A stretch of 34,000 bases of DNA from Mesostigma viride (lineage: Eukaryota > Streptophyta > Mesostigmatophyceae > Mesostigmatales > Mesostigmataceae), in assembly GCA_009746045.1 (NCBI GenBank), contig RPFO01000022.1, positions 4,384,202-4,418,201 of the forward strand, read 5' to 3'. Positions 16,081 to 25,078 of the stretch are shown piece after piece. Made by a program: the position numbers and the translations under genes. The notes under the pieces are model-generated. The model was not told the DNA's origin. It saw nothing but the letters and a program-made list of their open reading frames with translations, and did no database searches. The first letter of the stretch is position 1, and the number at the start of each line of letters is the position of its first letter.

Positions 16081-16102
16081 GGCTACCATGGCGGCAGCAA
16101 CG

Positions 16103-16761
16103 AGGTGTTTTCGTGGCCCCCGGCTGTGTCCTTGCATGCCTAAAACGCAAAGGAACGAAGGGGCACCGACCGCGTCTGACTGTCGAGCTAGCCAACGGAC
16201 CGCGTGGGCCATTCCCGCGGCTACGCATGCGTCAGTTATGTTAACCGTCCAATTTGGGTAATCTATGTAACCGCAGCTTCTTGATGCGGATTCAATCCTA
16301 CTCGAACATGATGTCACCTTTGCACCGTTAACCATGGCAGTGAGAGGCCCGAATCCGATACTTTGCGCCTTATTAGCCCCTTAGCCTGTCACCCTCACAC
16401 CAGTGTGTGACCACCTTCATTCAGGATTCGGTGATACTTATTTCTTATTTCACCTCTCTGGTTTATAATTGGATACTAAATATACCGATTTCCCCGAGTC
16501 CGATACTTTGCGCCATGGCGTTCAGATCAGCAGGATTCGCTCCTAAAGTAAGATCCTGTCGACTTCCGCCGGGAGAGATGATTGACGGTAGATGGGCCAA
16601 GATCGGACGGAGTTCCTTTTTGCCGCGCAAAATTGACATCCGCAATTAGCACAGTGCCGTTGTGCGAATTCAAAACTTGCGCCAACCCTAAACGGCGCCA
16701 AGGATGGAGCACGCAAACGCGTTAATGTCGGCTGGGGGTGGTTTGGTTAGCATGGGGAAGA
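16103..16761. other. Intergenic region between tnp2 A and the next ORF
   Basis: No gene supported. It holds two copies of TCCGATACTTTGCGCC (16353-16368 and 16498-16513), related to the TTTGCGC core of the arrays at 17431-17940. A short inverted repeat (GTCACCCTCACAC/GTGTGTGAC) lies near 16388-16412. It may contain divergent promoters for tnp2 (leftwards) and the ORF at 16762 (rightwards). Confidence 0.4.
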
Positions 16762-17379
16762 ATGGTGGCCGCCGATCCAGTAAAGTGGGCCAAATTTCGT
16801 GCTGCCAAGGCCGTAGAAGAACACCCATTGAAGCATGTGCAAGCCGATAGTCGGCTGCGGACTCTGCGGGAAGTCACCGCGGCGCAATCGAAGGAGTGGT
16901 TGCTGGAGGGTGTAGCAAAGAGGGACCAAGATCAAGAACTGCTGAAGGAGGTTTGTGGTCGGATCAAGGCGATTTGTTCTGACTTCTTACCTCTACTGGC
17001 CCAGGACGAGTTGAATGATGCAAAGGCCTATTACTCTGCAGCCGTTGCGGCGGAGAGCAGCAGGAAACTGAATGAAGTCCTGAACGGACCGACAGCGGCG
17101 ACAACCGCAGTGAAGCCATCTCTCCCCGATCCTCCTGCTTTGGAACCGCCTGAAGCTATAGTTGAAAGGGAGCTAGCGAGGTGTCTATACATCCGAAAGC
17201 ACGAGGCGCAGCTAGCGGCAAAGAGAGCTGCCAACAGAGTGGCTAAGGCTGAACAGCATTACAATTCGTTCAAGTTGCCCGCCGGAGCGGCTGTACAATT
17301 TTTCCCAGTGAGCGCGCTGCCAAGTGTACTTGTGGGCAAATTTTTAGGTGCTCCGTCACTTCGAGGTACTAAAAATTAG
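16762..17379 (+). CDS. Unknown protein, 205 aa
   Basis: I do not recognise this protein. It starts at ATG 16762 (MVAADPVKWAKFRAAKAVEE) and ends at TAG 17377-17379. It is largely helical and charged, with a proline-rich break (PSLPDPPALEPPEAI) near residue 128 and an Ala/Lys-rich helix (LAAKRAANRVAKAEQHY) near residue 165. It has no signal peptide, membrane segment or zinc-binding cysteines. It sits in the part of CACTA A between tnp2 and the gypsy insertion, reading away from tnp2. It could be an element gene, a captured fragment or a chance ORF. Confidence 0.4.
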   Translation: MVAADPVKWAKFRAAKAVEEHPLKHVQADSRLRTLREVTAAQSKEWLLEGVAKRDQDQELLKEVCGRIKAICSDFLPLLAQDELNDAKAYYSAAVAAESSRKLNEVLNGPTAATTAVKPSLPDPPALEPPEAIVERELARCLYIRKHEAQLAAKRAANRVAKAEQHYNSFKLPAGAAVQFFPVSALPSVLVGKFLGAPSLRGTKN

Positions 17380-17430
17380 GCTACGGTGCGAATTCAGCCA
17401 ATTTCTGCGAATTTTCAGTCGAACGAAAGG

Positions 17431-17623
17431 AAGTGACGCCAACTACCAAAAAATTTCCGTTACGAATTTTCAGTCCAACACTTTGCGCAAAATGAAGTGA
17501 CGGCAACTACCAAAACGTTTCCGTTACAAATTTCCCAGTCCAACCCTTTGCGCAAAATGAAGTGACGGCAACTACCAAAACGTTTCCGTTACGAATTTTC
17601 AGTCCCACACTTTGCGCACATTT
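17431..17623. repeat. 64-65-bp tandem repeat, three units
   Basis: Units start at 17431, 17495 and 17560. Each has AAGTGACGGCAACTACCAAA, TTTCCGTTACGAATTT, CAGTCC and CTTTGCGCA. A partial unit (AATTTTCAGTCGAACGA) precedes the array. Non-coding. Confidence 0.85.
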
Positions 17624-17627
17624 TAGT

Positions 17628-17940
17628 AGGGCTGCACGCAATTGCTACCTTTCGAAATCTTGCGCAAGTATGGAACGCATTTCATTCGTCCGGAGGAACG
17701 CTGCCCTCCAACTACCCCCGTTCAGAAATTTCCATCAAACTTTACTTGAGATTTGGAAATCTGAATGTCTGCGCAAATTTTACTAGGGCTGCACGCAAGC
17801 TACCTTTCAAAATTTTGCGCAAGTATGGAACGCAATTCATTCGTCCGGAGGAATGCTGCTCGTCAACTGCCCCCGTTCAGAAAGTTCCGCCGAACTTTAC
17901 TTGAGATTTGAAAATCTGAACGTGCGGTTGGAGTTACACG
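17628..17940. repeat. ~157-bp tandem repeat, two units
   Basis: Units start at 17628 and 17785, both AGGGCTGCACGCA. Each contains a palindromic TTGCGCAA (CTTGCGCAAG at ~17661; TTTGCGCAAG at ~17813), a TCATTCGTCCGGAGGAA box and TTTACTTGAGATTTG. Together with the neighbouring 64-bp array it makes a block rich in TTGCGCA motifs, possibly protein-binding sites of CACTA A. Confidence 0.8.
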
Positions 17941-17946
17941 GGGAAA

Positions 17947-17951
17947 CCCAA
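17947..17951 (+). repeat. Gypsy target-site duplication, left copy
   Basis: CCCAA, repeated at 29191-29195 directly after the 3' LTR. Confidence 0.9.
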
Positions 17952-18524
17952 TGTTACGTCGCGTAACAATTCGTTGTAGTTACGGACGTAAATTAGGTCC
18001 TTTGCCTCGGTTGTCCCTAGGTTTACGTTTAGGCTCCTACCGGGACATTATTGTCCTCGTAACAGTATTGTGGTACATTGGGTGCCGTTGGGCGCCGCGC
18101 CGCGTACTTTACTAGTGGTCCTGATCCTGTGGTAGAATGTAGTGGACCAGCGTGCATCAGTAGATTTAGTGGACCAGCGTGCACCTGTAGGCGAGGGCCA
18201 TGTCGGCCCGAGCGTGTTGGACCGTTGGTGACCATTTATGCGCGTTCTACCCCTTGTGTGTGCACTCGGCGTGTGTTAAATGAATTAACACATATAGGCT
18301 TGGGTCACGGCAGTGTAGTTGTGTTTCCTTCCTCTATTCCTGGAGTAAACGGGTTTTGATAAATGGTTGTATGGCGTATTATAGTAACACTTACGTTAAT
18401 GCATTGAGATCAGCTCCGTCACGTTCGTCTTTCGCCAGAGGGTTAAGTAGAGGAGGCCTGACCAGTTTAGGTAGTATCAGGCCCATTAGAGGTAGAGGTG
18501 GAGGTAGATATCCGCGGCGTAACA
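17952..18524 (+). repeat. 5' LTR of the chromovirus
   Basis: Begins TGTTACG-TCG-CGTAACA, a palindrome, and ends CGGCGTAACA, so the terminal heptamer CGTAACA occurs at both ends and also inside. A 16-bp direct repeat AGTGGACCAGCGTGCA lies near 18139 and 18167. Open frames inside the LTR are not regarded as genes. Confidence 0.92.
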
Positions 18525-18525
18525 A

Positions 18526-18543
18526 TGGTTCCGGAGGAACTTC
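18526..18543 (+). other. Putative primer-binding site of the chromovirus
   Basis: TGGTTCCGGAGGAACTTC starts one base after the LTR with the TGG expected of a tRNA-primed element. The tRNA is not identified. It contains a small inverted repeat, GTTCC-GGA-GGAAC, so a self-priming mechanism is not excluded. Confidence 0.55.
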
Positions 18544-19060
18544 AGTAGGTAGTGAACGAGACGACTATCCCTTGCCACATACACCTTTTCAAGACCCCTT
18601 CCGCGTCCAGGAACAAGAAGTCGACACTTCCTTGATAGGTAATGGGCGGGTCGCCTTCAAGCTAGGAGCGTCGTGCTGCCCGTTTCGGGACACGCTTTAC
18701 CTAGAAGCTAGACCTGCTCACAGCGGATAAATCCTTTCGTAGTTAGCCTGCCTGTCCTTCGCCTTGTTTTCCTGCTTACGGTTGTTTCCTGCTTAGATAG
18801 GGGAGTATTACTGTTCGGAGACGATTAGCGTCGCAGTACCTACACCTTTTTCCTTGTGCTGCTGCTTTATTAGACGGCCGCACCCGCAGAGTTACGGGGC
18901 GCTGTGTTAGGACGAGCGCTGGGATATCCGGCCGCTGACTTAGGACGAGAGCTGGAAACTCCCGCCCTCCTTCTTCTTTCGGTGATCCAGATCGTCAAGC
19001 TAAGTCGCCTACCCCTACCTCGTCTAGCTTGACATCACAAGACACGCCAGGTGAGTTATC
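18544..19060 (+). other. Leader of the chromovirus with a splice donor
   Basis: About 520 bp without a supported gene. It ends with CAG|GTGAGT (donor at 19051), a near-ideal 5' splice site ten bases before the first gene's ATG. Confidence 0.6.
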
Positions 19061-19547
19061 ATGAGTCAACGTCGTGTTTTTACTGCGCCTTCCCATTCAT
19101 CTAGTGATAATAGTTTAGCTAAGTATTACGTAGTTATTACCCCTCAATGGTCAGCCATTTTCCTCTCTTGGTCAGATGCTAGGAAGATAGTGCAAAACCG
19201 TACATATAATGTAATTAGGTATAAGAAATTTGTTACCTTCGAGGAAGCTCAACAATTCCTTATAGACCATAGCGTATCAGATCTAGGCCTACACGTACGT
19301 TCTACTCCTCATGGTCGCCCTCCTGTAGAAGCTCTAGATTTTGCTACCCCTCCTTCGTCTCCCCCTAAGAGGGCTGCATCCTCATCTAGCTTAGATACTC
19401 CTCTCACCTTGGAATTCGGTTCCCTATCCATTACTGTTGTTAAAAAGGACTGATTTAAATTGTTCCTTTCTTTTAAGCCATTAAAATCTTTTCCTTTTCT
19501 TTCCTTGCCTTATATTAGGCCTTGTCCTTTATCCTTGTTGCTTTCAG
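19051..19547 (+). other. Putative intron spanning the HBD gene
   Basis: Donor GTGAGT at 19051 and acceptor TTGTTGCTTTCAG at 19547 with a pyrimidine-rich tract before it (497 bp). Splicing would remove the whole HBD gene and put the Gag start (19578) first on the mRNA. Not shown experimentally. Confidence 0.5.
19061..19453 (+). CDS. Small protein with RNase H1-type hybrid-binding (viroplasmin-like) domain, 130 aa
   Basis: Residues ~22-68 match the pattern of the RNase H1 N-terminal hybrid-binding domain, also called the Cauli_VI/viroplasmin domain. YYVV opens it, an aromatic strand FLSW follows, then R/K residues, then YKKFVTFEEAQQFL. In RNase H1 this fold binds RNA-DNA hybrids or dsRNA. The rest is Ser/Pro-rich (TPPSSPPKRAASSSS). 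It is a separate gene before Gag, in a frame different from Gag, and is not part of the standard gypsy complement. It could assist reverse transcription or bind the element's RNA; that is inference. The frame is intact, and the start ATG follows the donor site by ten bases. Confidence 0.7.
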   Translation: MSQRRVFTAPSHSSSDNSLAKYYVVITPQWSAIFLSWSDARKIVQNRTYNVIRYKKFVTFEEAQQFLIDHSVSDLGLHVRSTPHGRPPVEALDFATPPSSPPKRAASSSSLDTPLTLEFGSLSITVVKKD

Positions 19548-19577
19548 TTAGATTTTTGATCATTTACTTAAACAAAA

Positions 19578-21320
19578 ATGGATCCAGTGGGTGGTAACCT
19601 GTCGCCTATACCTACCAATACTCCTACTATGAATAATAATAATAATAATAATAATAACAACCATAACAACAATCGGGGTAACCGACGGGACTCACTTGAA
19701 ACGGTACACCATCTCACTCCTCAAGGTAATCTTCGTGCCTCACCTCCTTCTCCTCTTGCTGATGGTCGCCGTCGTCCCTCACTTACCCCTCCTACCTATG
19801 AACAACGTCAACGTATGCAAGTCAGATTTAGTGATGACCCTTCCCTTACCCTGAACCAGGCCCCTGCCCCTCCTGCAACCTTGGCTCAACCCTCCAGCAG
19901 GTCCTCACTAACTAACAATGTTTTTAGGCCTCCTTCCCACCCTGTTCCTTCCATGCCTGCTCTTAACACGGGTCGTGCCTCTGCCCCTGTCGGTCCTTCT
20001 GGGCGCCCTAGTGCAGTTCCCTTTTACCCACCTGCTTCCTGGTCCTACCCTGAGACGGCCTATGAGGCAGCCCAGGTCCCTACCCGTGTGGCTGATTTAG
20101 AAGTTAATAGTGATTTCAGTACCATGCCCTTAGATGACAGAAATTATGATCATTTTGCCTATTCCTCTCTTCGTGAGCAATATACTGTCCCCTTCTCTTA
20201 TGGGCACCAGCCTGAAACGGTGGCCCCTTCTAGACCCCTACCCAAGACTTTTCCTCTTCCTTCCTTCTATCCCGCTTATGTAGCAGTGGAAGATAGTGGC
20301 CCTATGGGAAAAACTGACTCTTCTAATCCCCCTAAGCCCCCTGCTCTTCCCCTCTTTGCTAACCTTCCCAAGCTGGATGTCAAGTCTACCCCTCAACAGT
20401 TTTTCACCTTTATTATGTTGCTTACCCAGAACACAGAGTCGTGGCAGAATCATAATAGGTGGCGTCTTTCTGATGCTGTATTAGTTCCTCACTATCTCAC
20501 AACCTGTATTACTCCTGAGCTTGCTAACCTCATTCAGTGTGAGTCTTTGGCCTCTCATGCCTACCCTAACTCTGTAGCAGAATTGTTTAAGCGTTTAGAG
20601 AACCATTTAGTCCCTCCTGATTCAGATTGGCAGGATAGATTAGCCTTTGGTACCTTGCAGCAGGGTACTAAATCATTTAAGGAGTATATGAAAGAGTTTG
20701 ATGCTCAGATGGTACGAATTAGGGATTTGTCGGGTGCAGAAGTACGTGCTCGCTTCCTCCAAGGCCTCAGTAGACCCTTATTACGTGAAGTCAAGCGCCA
20801 GTTCTCTGCCTACCGTTTTACTGATCTGCCCCTCAAGCATGTGCGCCAGCATCTCTTGCGTGTAGCAGATTTCTTCACCACCCCTTCTCTTCCTACCCGT
20901 TCCCGTATTAATAATATTATCCTTACCCCTGAGGAGGAGAACTCCTATGTAGAAGAATTAGATATCTGTGTTACTGACCTTTCAGCCCTTGATGTCTCTC
21001 ATATCACATGCTATCATTGTAAGGAAGTAGGTCATCTTAAACGTGAGTGCCCCAAGTTCCTTTCGGGTGCTCCCCCTCATCCCGACGCTCGCCCTCCTCG
21101 TACCCCTCAGCGTGCTCCTATTCGTCCTACTTCAGGACGCATCCCTTCAGCTACCCCTAGTAGGCTGAATGCTGTGCAGACAGGATCCCCAGGGTTCCCC
21201 TATGATAATCAGGCTCCCGCACCCTCTTCGCTCCCTCGTGACCCTCCAGCAGTGGCTTTTTCGCCAGGGTCTTCTTCGGGGTTAGTTCCTATGGATTTGG
21301 GGGGGGAGGGGGAACAGTAG
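19578..21320 (+). CDS. Gag of the chromovirus (580 aa)
   Basis: This is the particle-forming protein. ATG 19578 has good context (AAAAATGG). The N-terminal ~230 residues are low-complexity (poly-Asn at 15-25, Pro/Ser-rich). The retrotransposon Gag core follows at ~260-440 (WRLSDAVLVPHYL, GTLQQGTKSFKEYMKEFDAQM, ARFLQGLSRPLLREVKRQF). One zinc knuckle, C-x2-C-x4-H-x4-C, lies at 478-491. The tail is Pro-rich and ends GGEGEQ. The stop TAG at 21318-21320 follows an eight-G run (21299-21306), where a -1 shift would lead into Pol. Confidence 0.9.
   Translation: MDPVGGNLSPIPTNTPTMNNNNNNNNNNHNNNRGNRRDSLETVHHLTPQGNLRASPPSPLADGRRRPSLTPPTYEQRQRMQVRFSDDPSLTLNQAPAPPATLAQPSSRSSLTNNVFRPPSHPVPSMPALNTGRASAPVGPSGRPSAVPFYPPASWSYPETAYEAAQVPTRVADLEVNSDFSTMPLDDRNYDHFAYSSLREQYTVPFSYGHQPETVAPSRPLPKTFPLPSFYPAYVAVEDSGPMGKTDSSNPPKPPALPLFANLPKLDVKSTPQQFFTFIMLLTQNTESWQNHNRWRLSDAVLVPHYLTTCITPELANLIQCESLASHAYPNSVAELFKRLENHLVPPDSDWQDRLAFGTLQQGTKSFKEYMKEFDAQMVRIRDLSGAEVRARFLQGLSRPLLREVKRQFSAYRFTDLPLKHVRQHLLRVADFFTTPSLPTRSRINNIILTPEEENSYVEELDICVTDLSALDVSHITCYHCKEVGHLKRECPKFLSGAPPHPDARPPRTPQRAPIRPTSGRIPSATPSRLNAVQTGSPGFPYDNQAPAPSSLPRDPPAVAFSPGSSSGLVPMDLGGEGEQ
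21299..21306 (+). promoter_or_regulatory. Possible -1 frameshift site between Gag and Pol
   Basis: The Gag frame reads TTG GGG GGG GAG, so the heptamer G GGG GGG (21299-21305) fits X-XXY-YYZ. The -1 frame is open from before this run straight into protease. An indel at the homopolymer is the alternative. Confidence 0.5.
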
Positions 21321-21433
21321 GCCTGTCAGCCGGGGGTAACCTGGACAGGTCCTTAGATAGTACCCCAGATAAAAATTTTTGCCTGCCTGTTTTTATAACC
21401 TCTGTAGGAGCTGAATCTTCCCTACCACTACGT

Positions 21434-22852
21434 GTGCGTCCTCTTATGTTCTTGAATGGTGGTTTAACCGTCCCTCACACTGTTGTAGACCCCTTCTTGC
21501 ATGCTGATGAACTCTTGAATGTCTCTGTGTTGGTAGATAGCGGTGCGGCTAGCTCCTTTGTGAGCGAGGCCCTAGTTAGGCGTTTAGGACTAGTCCCTAC
21601 CCCTCACACCAAACCCGTTACTGTTCATTATGCTGATGGTCGCACCAGTCATTCCCCGGGTACGGTGTCCCTTCCCATGGTTATACAAGGACGTACTGTC
21701 AACCTGACGGCCACTATAGGCCCTATCACTACCGCTGATGTATTACTAGGATTAGATTGGCACCAGGATAATAAGATTACTATTAATTATGATACCATGG
21801 TCATTTGGTTTCCAGATAGCTCTTACTGGGTACCTGAACGTCATTATAGATTGGAAAATTTATCCTTGGTAGATATTACTCCTCCTACACCTGTTGATCC
21901 TCCTGTAAGACCTATACCTGAAGTATTAATGTCAAATGACGAATTACGTTCTGAATTAAAGCAAAATGGATACCTATTATGTATGTTCCTTCAGTTAGAA
22001 GTACAAGAGATACCTATCACTAATAATAGTGTGGATATAGATGTAAATACAGTGGATACAATAGGAGTAGGATTTACTGAAAATGAAATAGTAAGATACA
22101 TGGCTGTGATAGATTCCTCAAAAGTATTTGAAGAAAAGACTCCTTCTTATCCTCCTCCTCGTTCTGTTTTACACCGTGTAGTTATCAAGGACGGTGCAGT
22201 TCCTACGCACTCTCCGATGTATAGAATGGGCCCTACCGAGTTAAAGGAACTAAAACAGATTTTAGTGTCATTATTAGAAGCAGGATTGATAGAGCCTAGT
22301 AACTCCCCCTACTCAGCTGGTGTCCTGTTAGTTCCTAAGCCAAATGGCAAGTTTCGCCTAGTTACTGATTATAGGAAGTTGAATGATATTACTGTGAAAT
22401 CTAAATACCCTCTACCTCGTATTGATGATATATTTAATAAGGTTAAAGGTTCCACTTGTTTCACAGTACTGGATTGTGCGGATGGTTTCTGGCAGTTGCG
22501 GATAGCTCCTGAGGATTGCCATAAAACCGACTTTGCTACCCCTTTTGGTCATTACCAGTTTAGAGTAGCGGCTATGGGACTCTGTAACTCGCCTGCCTCT
22601 TTTCAAATGTTAATGAATGAAGTGCTTAGACCTGTTATGGGAAATTCTCATCTTCCTCAGGTGTCCTCTGATCTAAAGGATCCCTCCTTCTCCTCTGTTT
22701 CTTTATCTGAGCATGACCGTTCTTGTGCTCAAGCTTACTTAGATGATATTCTTATTTACTCTCCTGATTTTGAAACACAACTACACTGCCGTGACCCAAG
22801 CCTATATGTGTTAATTCATTTAACACACGCCGAGTGCACACACAAGGGGTAG
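21434..22852 (+). pseudogene. Pol of the chromovirus, part 1: protease and reverse transcriptase
   Basis: Protease and RT are probably made as a Gag-Pol fusion, since the frame is open from the G-run upstream. Protease has VLVDSGAASSF (D35-S-G). RT starts near residue 240 with the usual landmarks: LVPKPNGKFRLVTDYRKLN, CFTVLDCADGFWQL, DFATPFGHYQFRVAAMGLCNSPASFQ and AYLDDILIYS (catalytic DD). Between NEVLRPVMG and AYLDD there is an unusual ~30-residue Ser-rich spacer. The native frame ends at the insertion junction at ~22779; the last ~24 codons are antisense LTR sequence. A premature stop makes this copy inactive unless the insertion is bypassed. Confidence 0.85.
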
Positions 22853-23194
22853 AACGCGCATAAATGGTCACCAACGGTCCAACACGCTCGGGCCGACATG
22901 GCCCTCGCCTACAGGTGCACGCTGGTCCACTAAATCTACTGATGCACGCTGGTCCACTACATTCTACCACAGGATCAGGACCACTAGTAAAGTACGCGGC
23001 GCGGCGCCCAACGGCACCCAATGTACCACAATACTGTTACGAGGACAATAATGTCCCGGTAGGAGCCTAAACGTAAACCTAGGGACAACCGAGGCAAAGG
23101 ACCTAATTTACGTCCGTAACTACAACGAATTGTTACGCGACGTAACACCTCCCCCCCCACAAAGGTAGGGAGCCCACCTACGTACTGAAACACA
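22771..23194 (-). repeat. 415-bp insertion: antisense LTR and PPT fragment inside RT
   Basis: 22772-23147 is the reverse complement of LTR nucleotides 1-376, without indels. 23148-23175 is the reverse complement of the 28 bases just upstream of the 3' LTR (28590-28617, the PPT). The insert is bracketed by a 9-bp repeat TGAAACACA (22771-22779, 23186-23194). It carries the 5' LTR variant at the T/C site. Removing 415 bp restores the RT-to-RNase H frame. Confidence 0.85.
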
Positions 23195-24230
23195 CCTACG
23201 TGATTTAAAGAAAGTATTAGAAATAATGGCTGAAAATTCTTTGTGGGCGCGCCGTGCTAAAGTGCGTTCGGGTAGGAGTGTCCCATTTTTAGGGCACGTT
23301 CTGTCAGATGCCGGGGTCGCTACCGACCCGGATAAAACTAAGTCAATTCAGGAATGGCCTACTCCTACCGACGTTAAAGGTGTACGTAGTTTCCTAGGAA
23401 TTGCTTCTTACTATAGGCGTTTTATCCCGCGTTTCGCAACTATAGCAGCCCCTATTAATCATTTATTAAAGAAGGATATCCCCTTTGTTTGGAGTAGTGA
23501 GTGTCAGTCGGCGTTTCAGTGCCTAAAATCCCTACTCCTTTCCCCTCCTGTACTCATCCTACCGGATACTACTAAACCCTTTGTTGTGGCTACAGATGCT
23601 AGTAAAGTAGCTATAGGTGGTGTCCTTCTCCAGGATCAGGGTCAGGGCTTACAGCCAATTGAGTATATCTCTAGGACAATGCTCCCTGCGGAGCGTAACT
23701 ATCCCGTCCACCAGCAGGAACTCTTAGCTGTGGTGTATTGTTGCCACGCGTGGCAGCACTTCCTTAAAGGTGCTCAATTTGATGTCTGCCTGAATGAACC
23801 CTGTGAGCTAGATCCTTATAGGTTAGTGATCCAAACGGATCATCGTCCCCTTACCCATCTTCTCTCCCAACCCAACCTTACCCCTCGGCAAGCGCGCTGG
23901 ATGGAATTTTTAGCACAGTTTTCCCCTTTTAAACTTCAGTATGTCAAGGGTGTAGATAACATAGTACCAGATGCACTCTCTCGTCGTGCAGACTATTCCT
24001 TCTTCGAGGACCTTGATGTTCTCAATACTACTCTAGTTCCTACTACTATGGGTGTAACCCCTTATGGTGAACTACCTGATGATGATTCCTATGCCTACCT
24101 TTTTCATACAGCTGTTCGCATGCCTGATCTCCTTTCTCACGTAGGACTCTCTCTCCCGTGTGAGGCCCTTCCTGTGGCCTCGGTGGGGGGGAGGGGAAAA
24201 ATAAAATTTCTATACCGCTTAGCCATATAG
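23195..24230 (+). pseudogene. Pol of the chromovirus, part 2: RT connection and RNase H
   Basis: Continues the RT thumb/connection after the insertion (PFLGHVLSDAGVATDPDK, SFLGIASYYRRFIP). RNase H begins at LILPDTTKPFVVATDASKVAIGGVLLQ (first catalytic Asp), and continues through ISRTMLPAERNYPVHQQELLAVV (Glu) and QTDHRPLTHL (Asp), then NIVPDALSRR. The frame reaches TAG at 24228-24230. At a seven-G run (24185-24191) the -1 frame takes over and stays open into integrase, so the stop reflects either a lost base or another G GGG GGG slip site. Confidence 0.85.
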
Positions 24231-25078
24231 CGACTAGGTCAGGAAAGTCTTATGAAAACGTAGTCCCCCTAGGACCTCCCCTTCTCTTCGGCAAGGCGGT
24301 AGGAGATCTCTTTAAACCTGTTCTGGATACTTCTGTAGCGATGCCTACCTCTGATCTTGAACGCCTTATTAGTAGATTTACGGCCACTGAGCCGGAAGCA
24401 TTAGCTGCCATTGCTGCACATCCCCAACAATTAGGCAAGCACCCTTGTAAATTTGTAGGTGGGTTTTTATATGTGCAGATAGCAGATTCTCCCCCTCAAT
24501 GGCGCCTGTATGTCCCTCCTATCTGTCGCTCCTCCTTGCTCTTTGAGTTGCATGACTTAGCTGCTCATCAGGGTGGTAAACGGGTACGGGACCTAGTAGC
24601 CCGCTCTTATTACTGGCCTTCCCTTTATAAGGATGTGGATGAGTATGTTAGAACTTGTCAATCTTGCCAGGAAATGAAACCCAATAATGTAGGACAGATA
24701 GCAGAACCTAGGACCTTGCCTGACCCTATCATGCCTTGGGATTCTATCATGATGGATTTTGTAGGACCTTTTAGAAAGAATGATAGGGGCAATGCCCAAA
24801 TCCTTGTGTTCATAGATCGTTTTACTCGTATGTGCCATCTTGTGCCGTGTCCTTTAGAACTCACCGCACGTGATTGCGCACGCCTATACCTCAATAATGT
24901 ATATAGATATCATGGATTGAGTAGGCAGTTTATTAGTGATAAGGATAAATTATTTACCTCAGATTTTTGGCAGCAGTTTTTCGCTGCCATCGGTACCAAG
25001 GTTACCTACGGTACTGCCTACCACTCCTCCTCCTCTCATTTAGTAGAGCGTCTTAATAGTAGTAGAAGAAGCGCTTAG
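24231..25078 (+). pseudogene. Integrase of the chromovirus, zinc finger and catalytic core
   Basis: The HHCC finger is H-x4-H (HDLAAH) with CQSC. The catalytic core has D in MMDFVGPF, D in FISDKDKLF and E in HLVERLNS. The first ATG of this frame is 24341, but the frame is open from the G-run at 24185, so it belongs to one Pol polyprotein. A one-base change near 25054-25064 (AGTAGTAGAAGAAG) produces a stop at 25078. Two frames on, the protein continues with VEEALRHYVNGS, so the integrase is split within its core. Confidence 0.85.

Noticed and set aside
15989-16335. N-terminal extension of the tnp2 frame through the hairpin
   Set aside because: It is in the wrong frame for the LYPG segment and translates the palindrome as Ala/Arg-rich filler.
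18078-18730. Open frames of 93 and 124 codons starting in the 5' LTR (and the same in the 3' LTR)
   Set aside because: They lie in LTR sequence, are repeated with the LTR, and have no domain or codon pattern of a gene. The strong gene start is at 19061.
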